64,000 nucleotides of DNA from Kitasatospora arboriphila (GCF_000717275.1 NZ_JNYV01000004.1:372001-436000); one strand, 5' to 3'; counted from the stretch's first letter, positions 1-28,274 are shown. Numbers and translations are program-made. The notes: generated from the letters alone by a model not told the origin.

Positions 1-19905
<19,905 letters not shown>

Positions 19906-19948
19906 GCCAGGCGGCGGTATCTGCCGGTCGCGCTCGAGCCCCGCTCGC

Positions 19949-20340
19949 GAAACTCGTGGGCGCTCGGTCTGCAGACCGTGCGTCGGCCAGTTCCGCGAGC
20001 GAAGCATGAGGCCCGGTCGTGAAACTCGTGGGCGCTCGGTCTGTAGGCAGAGCTTCGGCCGGTATGGCGAGCGAACCGTTGAGGCCGCTCGCGAAACTCG
20101 TGGGCGCTCGGTCTGCAGGCCGAGCTTGCGCCGGTAGCCCGAGCGCTCCCGGTGGCTCGCTTGTGAAACTCGTGGGCGCTCGGTTTGCAGGCCGAGCTTT
20201 TGCCGGTAGCGCGAGCGCTCCCGGTGGCCCGCTCGTGTAACTCGTGGGCGCTCGGTCTGCAGGCCGAGCTTTTGCCGGTAGCGCGAGCGAAGCTCGGGCC
20301 CCGCTCACAAACCTCGTTAACGCTCGACCTGCAGCGACCG
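19949..20340. repeat. Six 72-bp tandem repeats (five clear, one degenerate)
   Basis: Units begin at 19949, 20021, 20093, 20165, 20237 and about 20309, exactly 72 bp apart. The first 20 bases (GAAACTCGTGGGCGCTCGGT) are invariant in copies 1-4; copy 5 has one change and copy 6 is degraded. Copies 3-5 contain an inverted repeat, GCTCGG...CCGAGC, with an 8-base loop, able to form a hairpin. Seventy-two is a multiple of three, so both strands stay open as 24-residue repeats. No start, RBS or familiar protein supports coding. The block starts 44 bases after the NRPS stop. Confidence 0.9.
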
Positions 20341-20525
20341 AGTCGATATTCACGCGTTCATACGAGCGGCAGGAGAAATACGGGGCAATTACACGTGCAT
20401 CCACTAATCTCGTAAAGTGAGTCCCGACGCGCATTTGTTTGGCGCGCCGCTTTTCATGAGATGCATGGCATGTAGAGCATTGAGCAGCCAATTATCTATT
20501 GAGGTCGTCGAGGCGAGGGGGAGCT
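20341..20525 (+). other. AT-richer upstream region of the glycosyltransferase gene
   Basis: About 185 bases between the tandem repeats and the glycosyltransferase start. It is clearly richer in A and T than its surroundings and ends in a GAGGGGGAG ribosome-binding site. A promoter is likely here, but no -10/-35 pair is convincing enough to place. Confidence 0.4.
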
Positions 20526-21380
20526 GTGTCCATTTCAGTGGTCATACCAGCATTCAACGAAGAAGTTTCGATCGGTCGGTGTCTCGACAATCTCGTCGAA
20601 CAAATCGACGACATCGCAGAGATAGTTGTGGTCAATAACAATTCGACGGATAAAACGGCCGACATAGTGGCCGCTCACCAGGCGACCGTCCAGAAGATAC
20701 GACTGCTCGACGAGAGTCGTCAGGGAATCGTGCCCGCCCGCAACCGCGGCCTGGCGTCGGCCACGAGCGACGTCATCGCACGTATCGATGCCGACACGAT
20801 TGTCGAGCCGGGATGGGCCGCCGCGATCGACACATTCTTCTCGTCCGCGGGCCCCGAGTTCGGCGCGGCCGTGGGCCCGTTCACCCAGTACGACATGCCC
20901 CTCCAGGGGGTGCATCGCGCTCTGATGCGGATCGCAACCACATCGCGCGCAGCGGATTCCGAAGAGGTCAAGCAATCTCCGGGTGTCTACGGAGCGAATA
21001 TGGCGATTCGGCGCGACGTGTGGGAGCAGATCGAGTCGCTGACCCATGACGAGCCGGGGATCTGGGAGGATCTGGACATCTCGATCGCGTTGCGCGCTGT
21101 CGGTCGGAAGATCGCCGTGATCGAGGGTATGCGGGTGCAGGTGTCCGGCCGGCGGATGCTGACGAGCCGGAAGTTGTACTGGCAGTTCACCCGGGGCGTT
21201 CCCCGCACCTGGGAGCTGCACGGGGACGCCTCGCGAGCCCGGGCGTCGTGGATCAATGTGTGGATTGCGCGTGCCATGTACCTCGCGTTCTGGGTACCCA
21301 CCCGTACGTACGATCCGATGACGCGAAAGCACAGCATCAGACGGCTGTTTGCCCGTAGAGAAGACCGGCCGATCGCCTGA
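20526..21380 (+). CDS. Glycosyltransferase family 2 (GT-A fold)
   Basis: Predicted sugar transferase, 284 residues, cytoplasmic or membrane-associated. It starts with the classical GT2 opening SVVIPAFNEE, continues with VVVNNNSTDKT, and has a DAD metal/nucleotide-sugar motif at residues 88-90. A later EDLDI acidic segment is consistent with the catalytic region. No clear membrane span is seen. The GTG at 20526 is chosen because GAGGGGGAG precedes it by a few bases; a longer frame upstream has only a TTG and no RBS. It is followed after 61 bases by a pyruvyl transferase-like gene, so both probably modify the same glycan. It is paralogous to the gene at 23501-24367, sharing a DQ/TQYDMPLQ-V-HR segment and a C-terminal FW-P-R-DP tail. 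Acceptor and donor are unknown. Confidence 0.9.
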   Translation: MSISVVIPAFNEEVSIGRCLDNLVEQIDDIAEIVVVNNNSTDKTADIVAAHQATVQKIRLLDESRQGIVPARNRGLASATSDVIARIDADTIVEPGWAAAIDTFFSSAGPEFGAAVGPFTQYDMPLQGVHRALMRIATTSRAADSEEVKQSPGVYGANMAIRRDVWEQIESLTHDEPGIWEDLDISIALRAVGRKIAVIEGMRVQVSGRRMLTSRKLYWQFTRGVPRTWELHGDASRARASWINVWIARAMYLAFWVPTRTYDPMTRKHSIRRLFARREDRPIA

Positions 21381-21441
21381 TGCCGAACCGTCCACTCGGG
21401 CGCCGCCCGATGGGGCAGGCCCCTGACCGAAGGATGTACGC

Positions 21442-22434
21442 GTGACGACAGCTGTAGACCAGATCGAACAGGAGACCGCAGACATCCTGCGGGCGGAGAT
21501 CCCGGGTGATCGGGTGGCCGTTCTGGACTATCCCAATCACTTCAATTCCGGCGACCTTCTCATCTATCGCGGACAACTGGCGTACCTCGATCGGCTGGGG
21601 ATCGACCCCGCATATGTCTGTGCGACCCATACATATGACCGCGCCGCCCTGTCGCGTCGACTGCCGACGGGCCCGCTGTTGCTGCAGGGTGGTGGGAATT
21701 TCGGCGATCGGTATGACCGATTCCAGCTATTTCGTGAACGGGTGATCGAAGAGAATCCGGACCGAAAAATCATCCAGATGCCGCAGACGATCGATTTCCT
21801 CGACAAGTCTGCGCTGGAGCGTGCGCAGGCCGTGTACTCCCGGCATCCGGATCTGACACTGATGATCCGCGACAGGGCGGGCTGCGAAATCACCCGCGAA
21901 TTGTTCCCCGACAATCGGGTGGTCTACTGTCCGGACCTGGCATTCGGAGCCGCGCCATTGCCACCGGTAAGGGAACCGAGCCGCGACGTGGTGATGCTCA
22001 AACGCCGGGATCAAGAATCGATGCACGAGAAAGACGATGTCGGCCGGGCGTTTCCGGGCGTCCCGCGGACCGAATGGCATGCATCGGTGGCGGACAACTT
22101 CAAGTGGTGGCCGGTCAGCCTGGCGAACTCGGCGATCCACAAGGTGCCCCGGGTCCGGGTGCGGGCCTACCCGTACGCCCGGTGGGCGTTCGACTATCAG
22201 TGCGACCTGATCATCCGCAACGCGGTGGACATCCTGTCCGAGGGCAAGGTTGTGGTGACCGACCGCCTCCACGCAGCGGTCTTCTCGGTGCTGCTCGACA
22301 AGCCGGTGGTGATGGTGGACAACGCCAACAAGAAGATCTCGGCCATCTACCGGGACTATCTCGGATCTGCTCCCGGCACCCATCTCGCCGGGGACTTCGA
22401 CGAGGCCGCGCGGATCGTCAAAACCCTGCTCTGA
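21442..22434 (+). CDS. Polysaccharide pyruvyl transferase family protein
   Basis: 330 residues with the features of the polysaccharide pyruvyl transferase family (ExoV/CsaB/WcaK group). These are HFNSGDLLI near residue 33, a glycine-rich QGGGNFGD at 82-89, MPQTIDF near 115, and a C-terminal VVTDRLHA nucleotide-sugar-type motif near 268. Family members transfer pyruvate from PEP to form ketals on sugars; some act as sugar transferases, so the exact reaction is inference. The GTG start is preceded by AAGGATG at about ten bases. It lies 61 bases after the GT2 gene in the same direction and is probably cotranscribed. It is convergent with the lipase gene. Confidence 0.85.
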   Translation: MTTAVDQIEQETADILRAEIPGDRVAVLDYPNHFNSGDLLIYRGQLAYLDRLGIDPAYVCATHTYDRAALSRRLPTGPLLLQGGGNFGDRYDRFQLFRERVIEENPDRKIIQMPQTIDFLDKSALERAQAVYSRHPDLTLMIRDRAGCEITRELFPDNRVVYCPDLAFGAAPLPPVREPSRDVVMLKRRDQESMHEKDDVGRAFPGVPRTEWHASVADNFKWWPVSLANSAIHKVPRVRVRAYPYARWAFDYQCDLIIRNAVDILSEGKVVVTDRLHAAVFSVLLDKPVVMVDNANKKISAIYRDYLGSAPGTHLAGDFDEAARIVKTLL

Positions 22435-22445
22435 CGTCTTTCCCG

Positions 22446-22465
22446 GCCCGAGTCATCATTCGGGC
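22446..22465. terminator. Possible bidirectional hairpin between convergent genes
   Basis: Inverted repeat GCCCGA...TCGGGC with an 8-base loop in the 32-base gap between the pyruvyl transferase and lipase stop codons. There is no T run, so termination is only suggested by position. Confidence 0.35.
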
Positions 22466-22466
22466 G

Positions 22467-23411
22467 TCAGGGGCATGGTGCCGGATGTGTCGGTGCATAT
22501 CCCGGGTCGAGGGCAGCGAGGGTGATCCACACCGAACGTGGGCTGCTGGTGACCTCCATGTGGTTGGCCTCAGCGCTCTCGCAACCGTCCTGCACCCACA
22601 CGTTCTTCACGGTCGCGCCAGGAACCGGCTTGAGGAACGAGTGTTCCGGTGGCGTCACCATCGTGTCCTGCTTGGTACCGACCGCCACGTAGTCGACCCC
22701 GGGCCGGGTGTCCCCGCCGGCGGCCAGTTCGCGAAGGAACGGCGATCCCGCCATCTGCTCGATGTACGAGGGCCCCACCGTTGCGGCGGCGAGCGTGACC
22801 ACCGGGATTCCGAGCATCTCGGCGATCGCGCCGAGCTGCTGGTTGATGTTGAAGCTTGTCCCTTGATTGGTGCCGGCAAGGCTGACCAGGGTGCGGACGA
22901 TGTTGCGCTCAGGACGAACGGCATCCGAGCCACCGCCCGATTTCAGGTACGACCGCGCGACAAGCGCTCCTTGGGAGTGCCCGACCACATCGACCTGCGG
23001 TGCCCCGGTCGCGGTGCGTACGCGGGACACGAAATCGCCGAGACTGCGGGCCGACCGCTCGATGGTGTCGCCGCCGACGAGATCGAGGAGGTTCTGGAGC
23101 GTGCCGGGCGCCCTCGTTCCGTAGTTGAGAGCGAAGACGCAATACCCCTCGGCCTTGAGCGCCGGAGAAAGCGTCTTCCACGTCGTGGCCATATCGGCCC
23201 ACGTCCCGTGGACCAGGACAACCGGGCGGGGATGTGCCGGGCTGGGGACGCAGGACCAGTCGTTGGCACCCTCGGGTGATTCGTCGGATGTTGTCGGTGC
23301 AGGTGCCGCCGTCGCAGGCGCCGCGAGTGCGGTCAACCCGAGGCACATCACCGCCGTGCATACCAGGACGATTCGTCCCGTGAGCCATCGTCGATCCAGC
23401 GTTCGCAGCAA
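22467..23411 (-). CDS. Secreted triacylglycerol lipase / alpha-beta hydrolase
   Basis: 314-residue secreted lipase of the alpha/beta-hydrolase fold. Residues 1-36 form a signal peptide: an arginine-containing N-terminus, a hydrophobic core and an Ala-rich cleavage region ending near ATAAPA. The mature part has VVLVHGTW (oxyanion-loop region) at 64-71 and the nucleophile elbow GHSQG at 144-148 (Ser146). Probable catalytic Asp lies in the KQDTMV segment and His in ANHMEV near the C-terminus. Several Cys residues may form disulfides outside the cell. It resembles actinobacterial LipA-type triacylglycerol lipases that hydrolyse host or environmental lipids. It is convergent with the pyruvyl transferase gene and has its own promoter region containing an inverted repeat (23439-23462). 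Confidence 0.88.
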   Translation of the reverse strand: MLRTLDRRWLTGRIVLVCTAVMCLGLTALAAPATAAPAPTTSDESPEGANDWSCVPSPAHPRPVVLVHGTWADMATTWKTLSPALKAEGYCVFALNYGTRAPGTLQNLLDLVGGDTIERSARSLGDFVSRVRTATGAPQVDVVGHSQGALVARSYLKSGGGSDAVRPERNIVRTLVSLAGTNQGTSFNINQQLGAIAEMLGIPVVTLAAATVGPSYIEQMAGSPFLRELAAGGDTRPGVDYVAVGTKQDTMVTPPEHSFLKPVPGATVKNVWVQDGCESAEANHMEVTSSPRSVWITLAALDPGYAPTHPAPCP

Positions 23412-23438
23412 ACCTTGCCCCTCATCCGATCACAAACT

Positions 23439-23462
23439 GTAAACCTTTCGTTGAGAGTTTAC
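23439..23462. promoter_or_regulatory. Inverted repeat upstream of the lipase gene
   Basis: GTAAAC and GTTTAC form a perfect 6-base inverted repeat with a 12-base spacer, 28-51 bases upstream of the lipase start, in an otherwise short intergenic region. It could be an operator; no regulator is identifiable. Confidence 0.35.
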
Positions 23463-23500
23463 GGGATGATGCCGGGGTGTCACCAATCGCCGGGGCGTGG

Positions 23501-24367
23501 TCAGGACGACGCGTACGGAAGCACCCGCGTCTTGTGTTTGGAGAAAAGCTGTTTCAGCGAGTACCGGCCGTTGACCGGGTCCCACGCACGTGACGGCAGC
23601 CAGAAGATGCGATGCAGTACCCGCATCGTCCGGACGTTGGCCACAGACCTGCGAGCTTGCTCGTGCATGCCGCGCGCCTCATAGGTGGCGGGCATGTAGT
23701 CGGTGAACTTGCGGTACACAGCCACGCTCGAGAGCATGCGGCGTCCAGAGGCGCTGATGTCCATGCCTGGGATGAACACGCTTCGCCGGCCGACCTCGGT
23801 CACGCACAACGTGATGTCGAGGTCGTCGAAGATGCCGTTCTGGTCGAGCAGGATCGGACGGATCTGCTCCCAGGTTGTCCGGCGGATCGCCATGTTCGCG
23901 CCGAACAGCGACGGAAGGTCGCCGCCCTTCTTGTCGGCCGATTTCAGCGCGACCGTCAGCAACTTCCTGTGCACCCATTGCAAAGGCATGTCGTATTGGT
24001 CGAAGAAGCCGGTGCCCGCACCGATTGTCTCGTCGGCGGTTGCGAAGAACTCGCGGACCGCGCGGGCCCAACCGGGTTTCGCTCTGGCGTCGGCGTCGAT
24101 CCTTCCGATGATGTCTCCGGTCGCGCTGTCGAAACCTGCGTTGCGCGCGGCGATGACACCTGGACGCTTCTCGGTGATGACACGCAAGTGGGCGATGCGG
24201 TCGGTGAACCCGGCGACGATCTGCGGCGTCTCATCTGTGGAGTTGTTGTCGACGACGATGATCTCGTGGAGTTGGTCCAACTCGGTCATCAGGGACTCGA
24301 GTAGCCAACCGATCGAATCGGCTTCGTTGTACGCAGGAATGACCAGCGACAAGGTGGGGGAGGTCAT
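23501..24367 (-). CDS. Glycosyltransferase family 2, paralogue of the gene at 20526
   Basis: 288-residue GT-A type glycosyltransferase. It opens with SLVIPAYNEA, has VVDNNSTDET near residue 38, the DAD motif at 91-93 and an FDDLDI acidic segment. It shares long colinear similarity with the GT2 protein encoded at 20526-21380, including the QYDMPLQ stretch, GANMAIRR and the C-terminal FWLPSR-WDP tail, so one arose by duplication. No ribosome-binding site precedes the ATG. A TAATAC box ends nine bases before the ATG, so translation may be leaderless. Donor and acceptor sugars are unknown. The locus suggests surface polysaccharide or glycolipid assembly. Confidence 0.88.
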   Translation of the reverse strand: MTSPTLSLVIPAYNEADSIGWLLESLMTELDQLHEIIVVDNNSTDETPQIVAGFTDRIAHLRVITEKRPGVIAARNAGFDSATGDIIGRIDADARAKPGWARAVREFFATADETIGAGTGFFDQYDMPLQWVHRKLLTVALKSADKKGGDLPSLFGANMAIRRTTWEQIRPILLDQNGIFDDLDITLCVTEVGRRSVFIPGMDISASGRRMLSSVAVYRKFTDYMPATYEARGMHEQARRSVANVRTMRVLHRIFWLPSRAWDPVNGRYSLKQLFSKHKTRVLPYASS

Positions 24368-24629
24368 GAATCAGGAGTATTACATGTCAAACCGGTGACG
24401 GCGTCTGTTCATTCGCGAATGCAAATAAAACGCAAAGCGCGAAATTGACCGTGACGCTCACTTATTTCGATAGTCGTGAATTTCGCCCGCAACTCTGTCA
24501 CCTGCAGTGATCAACGTCATAAATAGACAGGGTGCCTGCGCAATCAACAGCCCATCCGACATTTTTGTACGTGTGGCACCCTTAATCCACCTCGCCACCG
24601 GCGAGAGAAGAGCGAAAGCGGAGATCCTC
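24368..24629. other. AT-richer divergent promoter region
   Basis: About 260 bases between two divergent genes, visibly richer in A/T than the surroundings. No stem-loop or repeat stands out. It must contain the promoters of the minus-strand glycosyltransferase and the plus-strand small gene. In Mycobacteriales such regions are often bound by Lsr2; that is inference here. Confidence 0.4.
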
Positions 24630-24962
24630 GTGAGCGATACGATTTCGGCGTCCGAACGTCCGGCGGAAGCGGGTGTTCCCGCACTCTCCGTCATCACGAA
24701 GACCGCGGCGTGTGTGCCGGATCGGGTGGCCGCGCAATACGGTGGAAGCCGTGTCACCTACGGACGCCTCCGGATGGTCATCGATGAATATCGCATACTG
24801 ACCGCTGAGCTCGGTCTCGACGACAACGCAGCGGTGTACGCGGCCGTGATGCACACACTTCCCGACCTCGGCGTGATCGACGATCCCTATGAGATGGCGG
24901 GTGTGGTCACCGCATTGCTCTCGCACATCGTCGACTCGGACCTCACGCAGTCGGTCAACTGA
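24630..24962 (+). CDS. Small protein resembling the first ~90 residues of an NRPS adenylation domain
   Basis: 110 residues from a GTG preceded by GGAG at six bases; a longer frame (from 24507) has no such signal. Residues about 25-80 read like the start of an adenylation domain: VPDRVAAQYGGSRVTYGRL, then a helical stretch, then a NAAVYAAV and LPDL segment. It stops before any catalytic A motif. The tail (YEMAGVVTALLSHIVDS) is helical. It aligns over about 57 residues without further gaps to the stub inside the NRPS at 2077-2370, sharing PD, VTYG-L, AAV and LP-L. No catalytic function is possible from these parts; a docking, regulatory or decoy role, or a decayed gene, are alternatives. It overlaps the convergent racemase gene by 8 bases. 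Confidence 0.65.
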   Translation: MSDTISASERPAEAGVPALSVITKTAACVPDRVAAQYGGSRVTYGRLRMVIDEYRILTAELGLDDNAAVYAAVMHTLPDLGVIDDPYEMAGVVTALLSHIVDSDLTQSVN

Positions 24963-25701
24963 TCGCACCTCGCCCGAAAGGCTCGAGCAGGCCGTTGTAG
25001 ACCTTCGGGATCGGCGGTGCGAGTTCGCCTGTGTTCCGGGGTCGCAGACCCATGGTGACCAACGACTGGACCAGTAAGGTGCCCGCGGCGACTCCGTCGA
25101 CCACAGGAATGCCGATCTTGGCGCCGATGACCTGTGCAAGATCGGCCATACCGGCACAACCCAGGACGATCGCGTCGCTGCCGTCCGTCTCGGCGGCCGA
25201 ACGGCACGCGTCCACCAGGATGCCTGCGGTGTCTGGATTGGTCTCCAGTTCGAGCACCGGGATCTCGCACGCGTGGATGCCGCGGCAGCGGCCCGCCAGT
25301 CCATACCGTTCGGCGAGCTCTTCGGCGCGACCCATCGTTCTGCCCAGCGTGGTGACCACCGAGAAGGTGCGACCGAGCAAGGACGCGGCGTGCATCGCGG
25401 CTTCGGCGATACCGACCACAGGAACCGAGGCCACTTCGCGGGCTGCATCGAGCCCGGGATCGCCGAAGCAGGCCAGCACGTAGGCGTCGGCGGGATGCTC
25501 GCTGCGCTCAGTGCGGACAATTGCTTCGATCACGCCGGGAACGGACAAGGCCTCGTCGTAGTGCGACTCGATCGAGACGGGCCCCGTCGAGGAGGTGACG
25601 GCGACGATCTCGGTTCCCGGCGCCGCCACCGACCGCGCCGCGGCCGCGATCTGCTCAGTCATCGACACGGTGGTATTGGGATTTATGACGCTGATACGCA
25701 C
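24955..25701 (-). CDS. Aspartate/glutamate/hydantoin racemase family protein
   Basis: 248 residues from a GTG at 25701 (AGGAA lies about ten bases upstream); the frame extends further but without a family match. It opens with RISVINPNTT, the signature of the hydantoin/allantoin racemase branch. The two catalytic cysteines expected of this family are present: Cys78 in LACFGDPG and Cys182 in LGCAGM. These enzymes interconvert stereoisomers of 5-substituted hydantoins or allantoin by proton transfer between the two thiols. The upstream NCS1 permease gene lies 100 bases away on the same strand, consistent with uptake and racemisation of a hydantoin-like nitrogen source. The hydrolase that should follow is not in the window. 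Confidence 0.85.
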   Translation of the reverse strand: MRISVINPNTTVSMTEQIAAAARSVAAPGTEIVAVTSSTGPVSIESHYDEALSVPGVIEAIVRTERSEHPADAYVLACFGDPGLDAAREVASVPVVGIAEAAMHAASLLGRTFSVVTTLGRTMGRAEELAERYGLAGRCRGIHACEIPVLELETNPDTAGILVDACRSAAETDGSDAIVLGCAGMADLAQVIGAKIGIPVVDGVAAGTLLVQSLVTMGLRPRNTGELAPPIPKVYNGLLEPFGRGAIS

Positions 25702-25801
25702 GACAACCAGTATTCCTGTCCCGGCATGAAAACCGCCCAGGTGACCGGCTGCTGACGCAGCCGGCCACCCGCGATCGAAGTTGTGGATCGGGTTGATCCG
25801 G

Positions 25802-27364
25802 TCAGATGGCCGGTGCCTCGGACGGCTCGGCAGCCCGGGTCCGCGTGCCATAGATCAGCTCGGTGGGAAGCAACTTCATACCCAGCATGTAGATGACGAA
25901 TCCGATTGCCGCACCGATGAACCAGGTGAAGCTGGCCTGGTAGCTGGTGCCCCAGATGACCACGCCGATGGGGACCAGCGCCGCGACGATGGTCGCCACC
26001 ACCGCAACCGGGTTCACGCCTCCGCGGAAGTAGTACATCGAGTTCTCGTTCATCGTGAACAGATCGTCGACCTCGATTTTCTGCTTCTTGATGAGGTAGA
26101 AGTCGGCGATCAGGATCCCGAACAGTGGCCCGATGACCGCACCCAGGGTGTCGAGTGTGTAGTGGATGGCATCGGGATTATTGTACAGGTTCCACGGGGT
26201 GATGAGGATGGAACCGACTGCGGCGATCATTCCGCCTGCGCGCCAGGTGATCTTGGTCGGTGCCACATTCGAGAAGTCGAATGCGGGGGAGACGAAGTTG
26301 GCGACGATGTTGATCCCGATGGTCGCGATGGCGAATGTCAGAACACCCAGGACGGCAGCAGTGGTGTTGTCGATCTTGTCGACGATGTGCACCGGATCGG
26401 TGATGATGTTGCCCGCCTCGTCCGTACCGATCACCGTGGCGCCCGCGGACACCGTGCACACCACCAGGATCGAGAAGAACAAGAAGTTGACCGGCAGCCC
26501 CCAGAAGTTGCCCTTCTTGACCTCGCTGTAGGACTTGCCGTAGCGGGAGAAGTCGCCGAAGTTGAGCATCGGGCCCGAGAAGTACGACACCACAAGGGCG
26601 ATGGCACTGATCAGAGCCGTGATCGATGCCCACCCGGTTTTGCTGGGGCCGACCGACAGATCGAAACTCACGTTGTCCCAACCGGCCTTCCAGATGAGGT
26701 AGCCGGCGAGGATGACCATGACCACGTAGACCGCGGGTCCACAGAAGTCGATGAACTTGCGGATGGTCTCCATGCCGTTCCAGAAGACGATCGCCTGCAG
26801 GACCCACATGAGCGTGAAGCCGGCCCAGCCGAGCGGTGACAGACCGAGGAAGGCCATGTCGCCACTCTCGCTGTACTTCTCGAGTGACGGCCAGAACTTG
26901 AGAGCGAGGAGACCGAACGCCACCGAGGCGAGATAGGTCTGGATCCCGTACCAGGCCACTGCGATCAGACCGCGGATGATGGCCGGGATGTTGGCACCGC
27001 GAACACCGAAGGCGACGCGGGTCGTCACCGGATAGGGCACACCCGCCTGCTGGGACGGTTTGGCGACGAGATTGCAGAGCAGGTTGACGATCACGATGCC
27101 GATCACCAAGGCGACCAAGACCTGCCACGCGGCGATGCCCAGCGCAAAGAGGCTGCCCGCGAAGACATATCCGCCGACGCTGTGCACATCGGACATCCAG
27201 AACGCGAAGATGTTGTACCAGGTCCACGTCTGGTGGCGCAGTGGCGCGAGATCCTCATTGGTGAGGCGCTGGTCGTAACCGAGCTTGATGACGCTCTCGC
27301 CCGCTGCATTGTTGTGATTGGTCGGTATCTCGGGTTCAGAACCTGGAGTCTTGACGTTTGTCAT
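25802..27364 (-). CDS. NCS1 family nucleobase/allantoin/hydantoin:cation symporter
   Basis: 520-residue inner-membrane transporter with about 12 hydrophobic segments and hydrophilic termini. It resembles Mhp1, the Microbacterium hydantoin permease: PVTTRVAFGVRGAN and AVAWYGIQT (Trp and Gln of the substrate site), the SGPMLNFGDFSRYGKS segment, and IGINIVANFVSPAFDF containing the binding-site Asn. Substrate is probably a hydantoin, allantoin or related purine derivative, taken up with a cation. Start: the ATG at 27364 has GAGG at nine bases; an ATG at 27373 directly abuts that GAGG and is less likely. It heads a likely two-gene operon with the racemase. The FadR-type regulator upstream on the same strand probably controls it. 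Confidence 0.9.
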   Translation of the reverse strand: MTNVKTPGSEPEIPTNHNNAAGESVIKLGYDQRLTNEDLAPLRHQTWTWYNIFAFWMSDVHSVGGYVFAGSLFALGIAAWQVLVALVIGIVIVNLLCNLVAKPSQQAGVPYPVTTRVAFGVRGANIPAIIRGLIAVAWYGIQTYLASVAFGLLALKFWPSLEKYSESGDMAFLGLSPLGWAGFTLMWVLQAIVFWNGMETIRKFIDFCGPAVYVVMVILAGYLIWKAGWDNVSFDLSVGPSKTGWASITALISAIALVVSYFSGPMLNFGDFSRYGKSYSEVKKGNFWGLPVNFLFFSILVVCTVSAGATVIGTDEAGNIITDPVHIVDKIDNTTAAVLGVLTFAIATIGINIVANFVSPAFDFSNVAPTKITWRAGGMIAAVGSILITPWNLYNNPDAIHYTLDTLGAVIGPLFGILIADFYLIKKQKIEVDDLFTMNENSMYYFRGGVNPVAVVATIVAALVPIGVVIWGTSYQASFTWFIGAAIGFVIYMLGMKLLPTELIYGTRTRAAEPSEAPAI

Positions 27365-27373
27365 GGGCGGCAT

Positions 27374-27548
27374 CCTCGAGTCGTTTCGAACCGTTTCGGA
27401 GTTCCTTTGCGGCTGAGAAAAACCTAAGTTCGTTGTGTTGCACCCTGATTACTTACGTGACAAATCGGCCGGGACAACGCCAGGGAATGCGATATATTCT
27501 GCGAGCACCGACCAGGAACGCTCTGGTAGAGCGCGAATTGCGGGCGAA
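27374..27548 (-). promoter_or_regulatory. Intergenic region holding the permease promoter
   Basis: 175 bases between the regulator gene and the permease. On the minus strand TTGTCC followed after 16 bases by TAAGTA is a possible -35/-10 pair. A GTCACGTAAG segment overlapping it could be a regulator half-site. Nothing stronger is visible. Confidence 0.35.
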
Positions 27549-28274
27549 TCAGCGAACCGGTGGCTGATCCTCACGAGCCACGTTCAGCTCGGCGGCGGTC
27601 TCGATGATCACCGATTCGAGCCGGCGATGGTGGGCCTGTGCGATCGAGATCAAGTCGCCGGCGTCACGCCTGGCCATGGCGTCGATCATCTTCTCGTGGT
27701 CGCTGTGCAGTTGCAGCTGGGTGGGCCCGGTCGCCCGCTGCATCACCTGGAACGGTTCGGTGATGTCCCACGTGGAGTCGAACATGTTGAGCAGGCGGAG
27801 CATGCCGCACGGCGCCGCGAGTGCGCGATGGAACAGACGCGAATGCACGTGATACGCGCGCCTGTCGCCGGCGATGGTCGCTTCCTGGAGTGCCTCGTGC
27901 TGCCTGCGTGCGCGGTCCAGGTCGTCGTCGGTGGCCAGCTCGCATGCTCGGCTCAAGGCGGCCTGCTCGAGGACACCCCGGACGAAGTAGATCTCTTTCA
28001 ACTCGGTGAGGGTGAGCTGCGCAACGAAGTAACCCCCGCCGGTCTGGTGGCCCACCAGGCCTTCGCCAATCAAGGTTTTGAGCGCCTCACGCACCGGGAT
28101 CGCGCTGATACCGAAGAGATCTGCCACCTCACCAACCGGGATGGCGGTACCCGGCGCCGCGCTGCCGTCGAGGATCACCCGCCGCAGATCGCCCAGCACA
28201 CTCGCCTGCGCCGACCCCGAGCGCTCACCGCTCAGGTACGAGACCAACGGTGGCTGCGACTGGTGTGTGGACAC
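27549..28274 (-). CDS. GntR family (FadR/FCD subfamily) transcriptional regulator
   Basis: 241 residues. The N-terminal winged helix-turn-helix (about 25-90) reads VGEVADLFGISAIPVREALKTL, the characteristic GntR recognition region, followed by a wing GHQTGGGYFV. Residues 100-225 form an all-helical FCD ligand domain with metal-binding His/Asp candidates in HSRLFHRAL, DHEKMID and AHHRRL. GTG start with AGAGGAAA just upstream. Such proteins usually repress catabolic genes and release DNA when a carboxylated metabolite binds. Its position directly upstream of the permease-racemase pair makes these the likely targets. It also lies only 21 bases downstream of the S9 peptidase stop, so read-through from that operon is possible. 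Confidence 0.9.
   Translation of the reverse strand: MSTHQSQPPLVSYLSGERSGSAQASVLGDLRRVILDGSAAPGTAIPVGEVADLFGISAIPVREALKTLIGEGLVGHQTGGGYFVAQLTLTELKEIYFVRGVLEQAALSRACELATDDDLDRARRQHEALQEATIAGDRRAYHVHSRLFHRALAAPCGMLRLLNMFDSTWDITEPFQVMQRATGPTQLQLHSDHEKMIDAMARRDAGDLISIAQAHHRRLESVIIETAAELNVAREDQPPVR

Noticed and set aside
19949..20340. Reading the 72-bp repeats as a CRISPR array
   Set aside because: Second halves of the units are homologous to each other, not unique spacers, and no cas genes are present.
22074..23279. 401-aa plus-strand frame overlapping pyruvyl transferase and lipase genes
   Set aside because: Runs antisense to a well-supported secreted lipase with an intact catalytic elbow.
24507..24629. 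41-residue N-terminal extension of the adenylation-stub gene
   Set aside because: No RBS at 24507, whereas GGAG precedes the GTG at 24630.
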